The position numbers were made by a program, and so were the translations under genes. The notes under the pieces were generated by a model. That model did not search any database. It was not told the DNA's origin and worked only from the letters and a program-made list of their open reading frames with translations. Shown piece by piece: positions 11,936 to 22,140 of a stretch of DNA of 64,000 nucleotides. This DNA comes from Lasiosphaeris hirsuta. Lineage: Eukaryota > Ascomycota > Sordariomycetes > Sordariales > Lasiosphaeriaceae. The DNA is taken from NCBI GenBank assembly GCA_030549175.1, contig JAUKUA010000007.1:2046001-2110000 (forward strand), in the 5' to 3' direction. Position 1 is the stretch's first letter, and each line of letters starts with the position of its first letter.

Positions 11936-12477
11936 TGTTTCGATTTGACTGCGTATCCCCTGTTCGTGATTTCGTAATTTACGATGTGCGAGTTGTCGAC
12001 GGTGGACGTGTTTCGAGTGGTGAGGCAGCGAAAGCGAATAGATAGATGCGATGGATTGTTGGAAGCAGGAGGGATTCCCCAGAGTCAAGGTGGGAGGAAA
12101 GACCCCTCTAAATGGGCCAAGTCACCCGCCAAGCCAGCGCTTGGAACCATGGCGTGCATGGATGGGAAAAGAAAAGGTACGTACCTGGTAAGGGACACCA
12201 GCAAGGCAGGTGGGATTGAGCTGAGAAAGGCTGGCAGCCACTTGCCAGTGAGGCCCAAGCGTCCCCTCAGCCGCGCTCCCAACCTCGAAAATCGCACAGC
12301 CTAGCCCCATTGGGCACTCACCTCCAAACCAGCGAGGCAGCTAAACCAGTGACGACGACCAGACCACCCTCCCGCAATTCAGAAGATTCAGACCCGACTA
12401 GCTACCCACCTTCGACATAGCATGCCCCCGACACCACGCACGATCTAGTGAACATCCAAAATACCCAGACCGCCGCC
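11936..12477. other. Divergent promoter, I9 inhibitor / rpn8
   Basis: This 542-nt region separates two divergent starts. It contains no supportable gene. The minus-strand frame over 12085-12310 has no family signature. The rpn8 leader adjoining 12478 is rich in ACC/CGC. Confidence 0.4.
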
Positions 12478-13686
12478 ATGCCTACCACCACCGCGGAAAC
12501 GCTCTCGCTGGTGACGCGCAACGTCTCAGTCGCCCCGTTGGTCCTGCTGTCCGTCGTCGACCACTACAACCGCACCGAAGCCAACACAAGCAAGAGCAAG
12601 CGCGTAGTGGGTGTACTATTAGGACATAACGACAGCAAGAATGTGCGCGTATCAAACAGCTTCGCGGGTAAGTAGGGCGGTGTTCTAGACTGAGGGGGAG
12701 TGTGGGAGGTGCCCCGCTGACACGATCCGCAGTCCCATTCGAGGAGGACGACAAGGACCCGTCGGTCTGGTTCCTCGACCACAACTATGTTGAGTCGATG
12801 AACGACATGTTCAAGAAGGTCAACGCGAGAGAAAAGCTCATAGGGTGGTACCATTCGGGTCCCAAGCTGCGGGCCTCCGATCTTGAGATCAACGAGCTCT
12901 TCAAGCGCTACACGCCCAACCCATTGCTGGTCATTATTGACGTCCAGCCGAAGGAGGCGGGCGTGCCCACCGATGCGTACTTTGCCGTTGAGGAGATCAA
13001 GGATGTATGCGCCCTCCCTTCTTTCGCGTTGCGGAGCCCTCGAGGCACCTTCAACAAGGCTGACAAACACGACACAGGACGGCACCACCACATCCAAGAC
13101 ATTCGTCCACACCCCCTCGATCATCGAAGCCGAGGAGGCCGAGGAAATCGGTGTCGAGCACCTCCTCCGCGACATCCGCGACGTAGCAGTTGGCACCCTG
13201 TCTACCCGCGTTACCAATCAACTCCAGTCTCTCCAGGGCCTTCACTTCCGCCTCCGCGACATCTCGGCATACCTGCAAAAGGTCCTCGATGGTCAACTCC
13301 CCGTCAACCACGCCATTCTCGGCAATCTTCAAGACATCTTCAACTTGCTGCCGAACCTTTCGACGCCCAAGTCTGGCCCCAGTGGCAATGCCGTCAAGTC
13401 AGATAGCGAGCTCACCCACGCAATGAGCATCAAAACCAATGACCAGCTCATGGCCATTTATCTCAGCAGTTTGATCCGGGCGATTACGGCGTTCCATGAT
13501 CTGATCGAGAACAAGATTCAGAACCGCCAGCAACAAGAGGAGAAGGAAGCTGCCAAAAAGGAGGGCGAGAACGGGACTAAGGACGGAGAGAAGAAGGAGA
13601 ACAGCCCCTCTAATGGTGTTAACGGCGAGACCAAGGAGGGCAGCGTAGACAAGGAGAAGGAGGGATCTAAAGACAAGAAGAAATAG
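12478..13686 (+). CDS. rpn8: 26S proteasome regulatory subunit Rpn8 (MPN domain)
   Basis: Lid subunit that pairs with Rpn11 to form the deubiquitinating module. Exons 12478-12667, 12733-13004 and 13078-13686 give 356 aa. Residues ~10-145 are the MPN domain ([31 protein letters not shown]). The catalytic JAMM pattern (ExnHxHx10D) is absent, as expected for Rpn8, since Rpn11 is the active partner. The middle ([39 protein letters not shown]) forms the paired helices of the Rpn8-Rpn11 heterodimer. Residues ~305-356 are a Lys/Glu-rich KEKE-type tail ([21 protein letters not shown]). The eIF3f/eIF3h and CSN6 paralogues are less likely, because the [11 protein letters not shown] and GLPT-like DAYF segments match Rpn8. 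The gene is convergent with sws1. Confidence 0.96.
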
Positions 13687-14113
13687 AGCGAGAGGATACC
13701 AGGGGGCAGGGGAGGCAGGGGAGGCAGAGGAGGACTTGCCGCCGTGTACGAGAGCTTCATAGACTGCTCGAGGAAGGGGCTCGGGCGTGTTAATACTAGC
13801 AAACAGGGACCATCTCGGCTGGGCGCTCAGGAATACGTATGTGCACTCGGCTCCAGCATGCCGAGTAGCATCCCGATTATGCATACACGATAAAAAAGTG
13901 GTGCTGGGTTTGGTCTTGGTCTTTGCAATGCAACCTTCTAACGGCGAGCTTGACGTCGTACTTCTACAACACAAAAGCCAACCTTGTGATAGCCTTGGTA
14001 GCTCCAACGTACCGGACTCAGGTCCATCATCTTCGTCACATCGTCATCCATATCAGTGCATTCATAAATCCACCCCCACAAATTGCTAGCGGCGAGTAGC
14101 CCCTTGGATGCCT
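13687..14113. other. Convergent intergenic, rpn8 / sws1
   Basis: This 427-nt interval between converging 3' ends starts with a purine-rich run (ggggcaggggaggcagggg near 13702). No gene is visible. Confidence 0.4.
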
Positions 14114-14908
14114 CTACACATCAGCCACAATCCCAGCCATCTCCTCCCTCCCCACTCTCCGCTCAACCACATAGCGCCCCAGCGCAGCACTCCATCTCTC
14201 AGCCAGCAGACAGGCCAGCAGGTGCTTGCAGGCAGGGGTCGCCTCGTCCACGGCATCGCCGTCCGCGCCGGTGAAGTTCATACCGCCAAACGACCAAATT
14301 CCCTCCTCCCCGCCGCCACGGGCGACACCGTCGTCAAGATCCATCGCGCCAGTCGTCACAGCCGGCTCCTCCACAGCCTGTCCGGCATGCGCGAAGGCCG
14401 CGAACGCAAACGCCGCGCAAGTGCAGTTCCACGCCGTTAGGCGCACCGTGTAGGCCCTGCCGGCGCCTGCGCCAGCGGTGAACCCTGTGCAGTTAGCAAT
14501 AGCGCTCCCGCTGCGCTTCCGCCCCCGGGTCGAGCCGGACTGGGCCGAGCGGACGTAGTAGAAGGAGGGCGGGGCCTGCTGCTGGGCTTCTTCTGGTTTG
14601 CCGGCGGGAGGGGTTGAGTCCATGATCAGCCGCGTCACTAGCCCGCGGTCGAGCAGATCCAGCGCGGGCAACAGCTGGCTGGGGAAGAGCACGTGCAGGG
14701 TGACGACGAGGTACCGGTAGGCGAAGGGGACGCGGCGCAGAGCGTTAGTGCTGCTGCTGCTGCTGCTGTTGTCCTCCCCGTGGCTGGTTGGGTCTCTGCC
14801 GGGGCGAGGGGGCGGGGCAGGCGGTGAGGCGTCGAGGGGTATCGCGGCGATGGCGTCGATCAGGGTCGTGAGCACTGCGCTGGGCGCGGGGAGAGATGGG
14901 GCCGCCAT
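14114..14908 (-). CDS. sws1: SWIM zinc-finger protein, Sws1/ZSWIM7-like
   Basis: A single frame of 264 aa. It matches Sws1/ZSWIM7, the SWIM-domain partner of Rad51 paralogues in the Shu complex that promotes recombination. The order of blocks agrees: FPSQLLPALDLLDRG near residues 75-90, FYYVRSAQSG near 115, YTVRLTAWNCTCAAFAFAAF near 150-170, and CKHLLACLLAERW near 228-240. The SWIM ligands are the CxC in NCTC and the CxH in CKH. The spacer between them is 62 residues, with an acidic and Gly-rich insert, much longer than in human ZSWIM7. A Ser run is encoded by a CTG-type triplet tract at 14749-14770. A recombination role is inferred from family membership. No Rad51 paralogue is in the window. 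Confidence 0.8.
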   Translation of the reverse strand: MAAPSLPAPSAVLTTLIDAIAAIPLDASPPAPPPRPGRDPTSHGEDNSSSSSSTNALRRVPFAYRYLVVTLHVLFPSQLLPALDLLDRGLVTRLIMDSTPPAGKPEEAQQQAPPSFYYVRSAQSGSTRGRKRSGSAIANCTGFTAGAGAGRAYTVRLTAWNCTCAAFAFAAFAHAGQAVEEPAVTTGAMDLDDGVARGGGEEGIWSFGGMNFTGADGDAVDEATPACKHLLACLLAERWSAALGRYVVERRVGREEMAGIVADV

Positions 14909-16649
14909 CGTGACTGAGGGATGCGGGCGGCCATCTGGTTTGCTACTGCGGATGTTTATACTCTAGGGTTTGGTTACATCTAACAGTTTTTGAGATGTTC
15001 TTATGATGGTGAGATAAAGATGGTGGTTTTGAGGTTGGTGGACGACCATGTCTGCAAGCTTCCAGTCTTGTACCTAGGTGGTGCGCGGTACCTGTGCTTG
15101 TACCTCGGTAGGTACCCCGGTTTGTTCATTAGCGTGGGTCCTTCCCCCAGAGACCCAAAGGGAAGTAGATATTGAAGCCTTGGACTTGCCTTTCTGTATC
15201 AAAAACAGCATTTTGGCATTCCAAAAATTATATTTGGTGTTATAAAGTCATTTCCCATATCCACAAAAAGAGGCATCTTTTCTCCTAGTTACAGCTTCGA
15301 AGTCCTTCGCGAACAAGCAAACAAAGGTTGGATTGCAATGGGTAATGGGTGTAGCCCGCACGACCCACAAGCGTTTAGACCCCTGTACATGGAACCGTAT
15401 TCCATTTTCGAGTTAGGACAACCTCGGCCGCCTAATCAGGTTTACTACTTTGACATTTGTTGCTTTCTGATAGTTGTATTTTGGATATTTGTGCCCGACA
15501 TAGAAGATGATCCGTCGACAGAGAGAGTTAGAGAGTGAGAAGCAAAGGAGGCCGAAGAGGACGGGTGGAGGATCATCGACAATGATGCAGAGTGTCTTGC
15601 TGCGGTTATCATACTCAAAGGTCAAGGGGCAGAACAAGACGTCTTCATCTTTCCCCCCAGAATTACTGCTATGAACAAGAATAATATCGAGGTTTCCTGA
15701 TAGGCTTCGCAGTGGAATATCCGACGTTTCATGCCCGGGCTGCGCCTTACACGTCTCCTGTCCATGTTAACTCGCGACACGCCAACCCAAAGCCAACCCC
15801 AAAGCGAGGAGCAACAGCAGCAGAATCGAGCTATCACGCTACACCCCTTTCCTCTGCTCGCTCTCATATGCTATCAATTCGGATACAAAAACGAGCGGAT
15901 AATGCGAGCCGCGGCCGTCGTTCGTTTTGGGCCGCGGATCTGCCGCTGATCCATCGACTCATTGCGCCGAACCGCACGATCGACGTCATTCCCTTCATAC
16001 TTCCTTCGTATGGCCTTCTCTGTGTCAGGTTCCATCGCTCCAACTCTCACCGCGCACCACGCTGATCGCAAACCAAACAAAGACGTCGCAGCATAAGAGG
16101 CTAGCTAACATGGTTGGCTGCTCTGGGCTTGATTACCCACATCTTCCCCGCAAAATGACGTCGAAGCAGTCCAGCTGACGGCCCTGAAGCCATCTTGAAG
16201 TTGACACAAACCCGGCCCCTAGAGAACGTCTCAAAGTCAGCCTTCTTTGGATACAGTAAATACATCGCCGCAAAGGCAGTATGTCCGCACACTTACGTCG
16301 GCCGGCTCCGAGTGGCTGTAATTAACCAACTACCATGACCATTGCATCTCCAATGGCTTCTTCCAATGGCGTCTTACCCAAGAGCTACCATGTACCACCG
16401 CTGGGTTTAGTGTACACTACCCCATCGAGTCCTTCTTCGCCCTGCCTATCTCTGTTCTAACAGCTAGTCCAATGACAGGTGGGAAATAGCGTAGCAGTCC
16501 TACGACTCAAAAAGTCGAAATGGGGATATAGCCTATCCTACCCTCCATTTGCACCGCTCCTGTGCTTGCCTTGTAGCATTAGCTTCCTGGCGGGACTTTA
16601 CACGTTCCCCATGTACTTGACGACGCCAATACACCCCTATCAAATCGCC
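14909..16649. other. Divergent intergenic, sws1 / MFS transporter
   Basis: This 1.7-kb region holds both promoters. Near sws1 it has clustered tacctaggt/ggtacc motifs (15070-15115). The remainder is mixed, with A/T-rich tracts near 15200-15260. No coding frame with family character was found. Confidence 0.4.
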
Positions 16650-18807
16650 ATGGACTCTCACGGAACCGGTCACGCAGGCCCTGTCAAGGACGAGAAGACT
16701 CACGACCGCCTCTCAAGTTCCCCCTCCGGTTCGGTAACTGCGTTTGAGCATCACGACCATGTCCACGACACATCCTCGTTCCGCCACCAAAGCATTGGCA
16801 GCCCTGTCACTGATGGTCTAGCCAAGGATCCGCTGGCAGCTTCGAGAAAGCTTGCCAACCCTTTAGACGGCTTGAGCTCTGACCGTCTTGCTGCGCTAGG
16901 TCAAGCATACGCTCTAGAGGCCGGGCTAACCGACGATGAGGACATTCGTGCCTTCCGCTTGGGCGCCATGATCGCGGGGGATGATAATAGGTTCGAGACG
17001 ATATCCGAGCTCATCGACCGCGAGAAGGAGGTGCTGGAGCGGGAGACGACTCATAAGTGGTCAAACCCAGGAATGCTTTACTGGGTCATTATCAGTAGGT
17101 TGCCCCAACTTGTCTGCTGCGCATATCTTGTCCTCGGTTGTCTGACAGTCTTCCACAGTATGTTCCCTCTGCGCTGCCGTCCAGGGTATGGACGAGACGG
17201 TTGTCAACGGTGCTCAGTCTTTCTACAAGGTCCAGTTCGGCATTGGGTCCAAGAGCCAGCGCGATACGTGGCTGCTGGGCCTCTGCAACTCTGCCCCCTA
17301 TCTGTGCTGTGCCATCTTGGGCTGTTGGCTCACCGACCCCATGAATAAAGTGTTTGGCCGCCGAGGCACGATATTCATCTCCTGTCTAATATCTGCCGCA
17401 GCTTGTTTTTGGCAGGCCTTCACCAACACATGGTGGCACATGTTCATAGCACGCTTTGTTCTTGGTCTAGGAATCGGCCCAAAGTCTGCGACAACCCCTA
17501 TTTTCGCGGCCGAGTGCTCCCCGCCCCGTCTCCGCGGTGCGTTAGTCATGGTGAGCCCCCCAATATAAGACATAACCCTTGAGACACCACTGACAACATC
17601 GCCAGCAATGGCAAGTTTGGACAGCCTTCGGAATCATGGTCGGATTCGCCGCCGACCTCGCCTTCTACTTTGTTCCTGACCATGGAATCCCGCTCGGCTT
17701 GAACTGGAGACTAATGATGGGCTCGGCCATGATCCCGGCCGTCATTGTCTGCTGCCTAGCATACCTTTGCCCTGAGTCTCCTCGCTGGTACCTCACTAAA
17801 CACCGACACCGTGAGGCCTTTGACGCCCTCTGCCAGCTCCGCTGGGAAAAGGTGCAAGCCGCCCGTGACCTCTTCTACATGCACACCCTCCTCGAGGCCG
17901 AAAAGGAGATGATGTCCGTCGGCAAGTCCAACCGGCTCAAGAAGATCTTCACAATCCGCCGCAACCGCAACGCCATGGTCGCCTCTGAGATCGTCATGTT
18001 TCTCCAGCAATTCTGCGGCATCAACGCCATCGCCTACTACTCCTCCGAGATCTTCCTCGAGGCTGGCTTCACCGAAGTGAGCGCGCTGGCCGCCTCCCTC
18101 GGCTTCGGCGTGATCAACTGGTTACTCTCTCAACCCCCCCTTCCCTCTCTTTCACCCAAACTGACCACACTCCCAGGCTCTTCGCCCTGCCCGCCTTCTA
18201 CACAATCGACACCTTCGGCCGCCGCAACCTCCTCCTCACCACTTTCCCGCTCATGGCCGTCTGCATGCTCTTCACCGGCTTTTCCTTCTGGATCCCCGCC
18301 ACCTCGCCCGCCCACATCGGCTGCATCGCCCTCGGCATCTACCTCTTCGCCGCCGTCTACTCGCCCGGCGAGGGCCCCGTCCCCTTCACCTACTCGGCCG
18401 AGGCCTACCCGCTCTACATCCGCCCTATTGGAATGTCGCTTGCAACGGCTACGACTTGGCTGTTTAATTTTTTGTTAGCAGTCACCTGGCCTTCGCTACT
18501 CAACGCCTTCACCCCGCAGGGCGCCTTCGCCTGGTATGGCGGCTGGTGTGTTGTTGGCTTCTTCCTCATCTTGTTTCTTGTGCCCGAGACCAAGGAGAAG
18601 ACGCTTGAGGAGCTAGATAGCGTGTTTGATGTGCCGCTAACACGGCAGATTAGATATGGGGCTAAGCAGTTTGTATTCTTTTGGGAGAGCTATATCTTGA
18701 GAAGAGATGTTGCAAAGCCAACGCTCCCACATATATATGATGCGGATGGTAGGGAGAGCAGCGAAGGAGAGGGGTGGGAGAAGGAAAAGGGAGCAAAGTC
18801 ACAATAA
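16650..18807 (+). CDS. MFS transporter, sugar porter family (inositol/polyol-like)
   Basis: Proton-coupled sugar or polyol transporter. Exons 16650-17094, 17159-17550, 17606-18120 and 18177-18807 give 660 aa with 12 predicted membrane helices. Sugar-porter signatures: NKVFGRRG after helix 2, PESPRWYLTKHRHREA at the end of helix 6, QQFCGINAIAYYSSE in helix 7, DTFGRRNLLL, and PETKEKTLEEL after helix 12. A hydrophilic N-terminal extension of about 140 residues (ALGQAYALEAG, then LGAMIAGDDNRF) is typical of a fungal subgroup often annotated as myo-inositol transporters. Substrate is not determined by sequence here. The fourth intron (18121-18176) has a gttact donor. An in-frame ATG at 16611 is an alternative start. 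The C-terminal tail is acidic. The gene converges with stc1. Confidence 0.9.
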
Positions 18808-19610
18808 GATCAGGAGTGTTTAGGGTGTGTTTGGTTGAGAAATGTGCCTCGCTTTGGGTTGCCCTTTGCATTGTTGCCGTTTTGGACACGGACAGGACAG
18901 AAGGGAATTGTTAAATTTGGGCTTGACTGGCCGAGATTATTAGCCCGCTAGTTTGGCCATCATTGTACATTTTATAGTCAACGTGGCACGAAATCTTGAA
19001 GGCATTGAATATAGTAAGTAATTGCTTGATTTCCGACCGCAAACTAGAGTGCCTGCGATGCCATGACTTCCTCGCCATGAAAATAGCTCCTCCTCTAAAT
19101 TCCCTTCATGAGACGTGCGAAATCAATCATGCGCATCGAGAATATTTCTGGAATAGCTGCGGATTGTCCCAATCGCTAAAGTTAACTCTAGGAGGTGTGT
19201 AAAAGAGGGAGCTTAATAGCAGACTTGTCCGCCCACCCATTAGTGCTTCCCACACCTCAAGTCAAAAACATAGTAAGAAAGTAAGGCGCGAAAGAATTAA
19301 GAACTTGGCGAAGAACTCCGTCTCCCGTTCAAAGCCTGAGGCCGGGTATCAGAGCCAGATGCTCACTGCGTATCCGCCCGTTATCTGAGTATTGCCGTTG
19401 CGCGAAAATGAAATGAAAAGGAAGAAAAGAAAAGAAAACGTCGATGAGGAAAGAACTGCAAAGAACCTCGGGCTCAAGCTCAAGGACAGACCCAATCCCC
19501 AGACCGAAAGGCCATAGTGGTATGAGGTGATCAAAGGCGGATCGAGTTTAGCGAAATTCGAGAGCCCTCTCCCCCCCAGTTCCCGAGCAGAATCCCCAAG
19601 TTGCGATCGT
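18808..19610. other. Convergent intergenic, MFS transporter / stc1
   Basis: This 803-nt interval between converging 3' ends is A/T-rich in places, with a purine-rich stretch near 19400-19450. No gene is seen. Confidence 0.4.
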
Positions 19611-20839
19611 TTAGTCTCTCAGATACTCGGGAACCTGGGGAATCATCTTGCGACTCTGCAATTCGGATTAGTTGGTTGACAATAATCGTTATCAGAATTG
19701 CCACGTACCGGTTCTCTGACCCAGCCACCAGGGCGCGTCGGGGTCTCATCTGCATCCCAATCTCGCCGGCCCTGGCCCTTGAACCAGCTGTTGTAACCCT
19801 CCCACGAATTGGTCTTGCCTGACCTAAACTTACCCTTGCCGAACTTGCCCTTGCCAAACTTGGGGGCATTACCAGTCTGTGCCCGCAGAATGGCGTCGTT
19901 GCCGAACCTGGGGACAATACCAATCTGTGCCCGCAAAATGGCGTTGTCTTTGGGCAATGACTGCATAGGCAAGGTGGAAAAGTCCATCGCGAATCCAGGA
20001 AGTCGTCCCAAGCCATTCAGGCCGAGCGATGCTGGGGCACCTAGGTTGGCATGCTATGCCTCAAGTCAATAAATACCACTCAAAGCCCGAGAAAGATATT
20101 GAGGGCAAGGGAAATACTAGGCAACACACCTCATTGGATTGAACGAAGCCAAAGTCATGATTCATGACCAAGGCATCATCTGCGGCATGTCTCGTGATTG
20201 CAGGTGCCGATCTGATTGCCAGGCGCTCCTCTGTAGTGGGTTGCTCGTCTGGACGCACAAAGTCAACACCTTCGTGGGCATTCACGTTGTACTCGTTGCA
20301 AGCATAGCAGCGCTAGACAACCAGGGTCAGTGTTCTGGTCCAAAAGGATCGAATTCCGATTTCACTCACGTATACGCGGGTCTTGATCGTGGTGCTGCTG
20401 AACATGCTTCTCGGCTTCTCTACGTCGCAAAACTCGCACATGATCATCTGTTCGGATTGTGGTTTGTTCGCCTCCGCAGCACAGGCTTTGCATCGGATAC
20501 CTGTGTCTCCCGGATTCGCAAAGCCTTTCTTGACGTCGGTATCGTATCTCTTGAGCTGCTTCTCCGAAAACTCGCTGCGGAGTTTCCAATGGTTAGAGGC
20601 GCACTTGATTCTGTTGGCAAATTAGCTTCCGACTATCAAGACAAGAAGAATTCCAACACGCTCAACATACCTGACACCGCTCTTGTCGGCGCTCATTCCA
20701 ACTGGTCTGGTTGTCCCAAGTCAATATCCGGCAGGCCATGGTTGTGGAACAGGAAAACTCACCCTCCAGTGGTCGTACCAGCAGGCTTAAAAGCCTGACC
20801 GCCGCCGCGGGTTTGATTCTGGCGAAAGTTTCTACCCAT
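19611..20839 (-). CDS. stc1: Stc1-domain protein (putative RNAi-chromatin linker)
   Basis: Six exons on the minus strand: 20763-20839, 20671-20706, 20370-20610, 20130-20312, 19709-20053 and 19611-19655, giving 308 aa. Residues ~38-140 resemble the Stc1 domain, a tandem zinc-finger (LIM-like) fold. The first finger includes KCASNHWKLRSEFSEKQLKR and CKACAAE; the second includes MCEFCDVEKPRSMFS and RCYACNEY. In fission yeast Stc1 connects the RITS RNAi complex to the Clr4 H3K9 methyltransferase complex. Whether filamentous-fungal members do this is not established. The N-terminus is Gly/Arg/Gln-rich. The C-terminal half is disordered, with a 16-residue tandem repeat (see 19853-19948), a Gly/Lys/Phe run and WEGYNSWFKGQGRRDW. 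Exon 2 is only 36 nt. All junctions close frame with GT-AG. The family call is from motif memory. Confidence 0.72.
19853..19948 (-). repeat. 48-bp tandem duplication inside stc1 exon 5
   Basis: Units 19853-19900 and 19901-19948 align without gaps and differ at about ten positions, several of them synonymous. They encode two 16-residue copies of the form NDAILRAQxGxxPxFG. Retention of frame and of the AILRAQ core suggests a selected peptide repeat and not a recent slip. Confidence 0.85.
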
Positions 20840-21471
20840 TGCTGCTGGGAAAGGTCAGTTGAAAGCTTTAGGTGTGCCAACTTGTGACGATACAGCCAAG
20901 TTTTGGAATGTCCACAGATGGGTTAGGCAATATGAGGGATTGGGGGCGGAAAGAATGAGTAGAGTCTGACGAGGAAGGGGCTCGGGACAGGCAGAAGGCT
21001 CAGGAGCAGCAGGTGCCCACGGGGAGACAGTTTCATACGGGCCACGGGTGAGGCTTACCTGGTGAAGGTTGATTCAAGGCTCAGAGGTTGTGTGGTTAGG
21101 TTGCTGAATCCGTGCGGTCAGCGATCAGCGGTCAGCGAAGGAGGCTGTGTTTGGAGAAAGAAGAAAAGAAGAAGAAGTGGCAGAGTGGAAGGCCGAGGAG
21201 GTATTTATACTTTTGGCGATCAGTGGCCGGTCAGTGCTTCACCTACCTATTGTGCGATTCCAGTGAATGGAAGGACCCGCCCAACTAGCGGCCAGAAAAG
21301 GAAGTGAGTCAGACCCAGGAGTGAATGGGCATGGTGGTGGTGGTTGTGCTCGCCAGTGAATGAAGCCAGAGGGAATGTTCAGATGGATGAGCACCTGGCA
21401 ACTCGTCTGGGATACCGTCGAGGATCACCCGGGGCTTCTGTAGTCCGGAAAAGAAGGAGAATACAAAAAGC

Positions 21472-21494
21472 AAAAAAAAAAAAAAAAAAAAAAA
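21472..21494 (+). repeat. Poly(A) run of 23
   Basis: An uninterrupted run of 23 A residues inside the gene-free tract. No retroelement frame or target-site duplication is visible beside it, so it reads as simple sequence. Confidence 0.85.
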
Positions 21495-22110
21495 CTCACG
21501 GATATGGTGATGGCAATGGGCCCTGTGGCAGCGAGTTCGTCTCTTTGGAGTGAAGGAGTTGGGGCGAAGAACAGAAGGCAACCTGAAATCCTGGTGGTCT
21601 TCGGTATCACGAGAGCGAAAGGGGTACCCGAGACGCCTCTACGAGAAAACGAGCGGGTGACAATAGAATCAGTCCCCGAAAACTACCGTGCACAGAGAAA
21701 TCTAGAGGAAGGGTGAAAGCAACAGCCGGCCTGCGAAGCCCACCATATATTAATCAGCATCTCAAACGGGAGAAGCGGGCAGCACGAGTAGCACTGGGAT
21801 ATAGGGAATGCCTACTCGGATTACCATCCTGCCCAAATTCAGAGCCAATGGATTGCTTGCATAAGCACGGTATCTAAGGTCCTGGACAAGAAAGTGCTGT
21901 GCGGACCGTACCTCAAGGAACCTTTCAGGAAGGCATAACCTTTATCAGGGAACAAGGGAACGGGGGAAGGCAACGGGAAGGTGCGAGAAGAAGCCGATCA
22001 ATTGTGCAGGGGCCGCTACCAGGGGGAGGTAATATGATGGTGGTGCCACCGCTTCAGTCTTTAGGTTTTTGTTAAACATTGGATGATTCTTTGCTCAGCG
22101 GTCCCTTTGA

Positions 22111-22140
22111 TACCAAGTAACGGGATACCAAGTAACGGGA
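22111..22140 (+). repeat. Perfect 15-bp direct repeat
   Basis: The 15-mer taccaagtaacggga occurs twice head to tail with no mismatch. No array extends beyond two copies. Confidence 0.85.

Noticed and set aside
21472..21494. Poly(A) run considered as the tail of a LINE-type element
   Set aside because: No reverse-transcriptase frame and no target-site duplication beside it.
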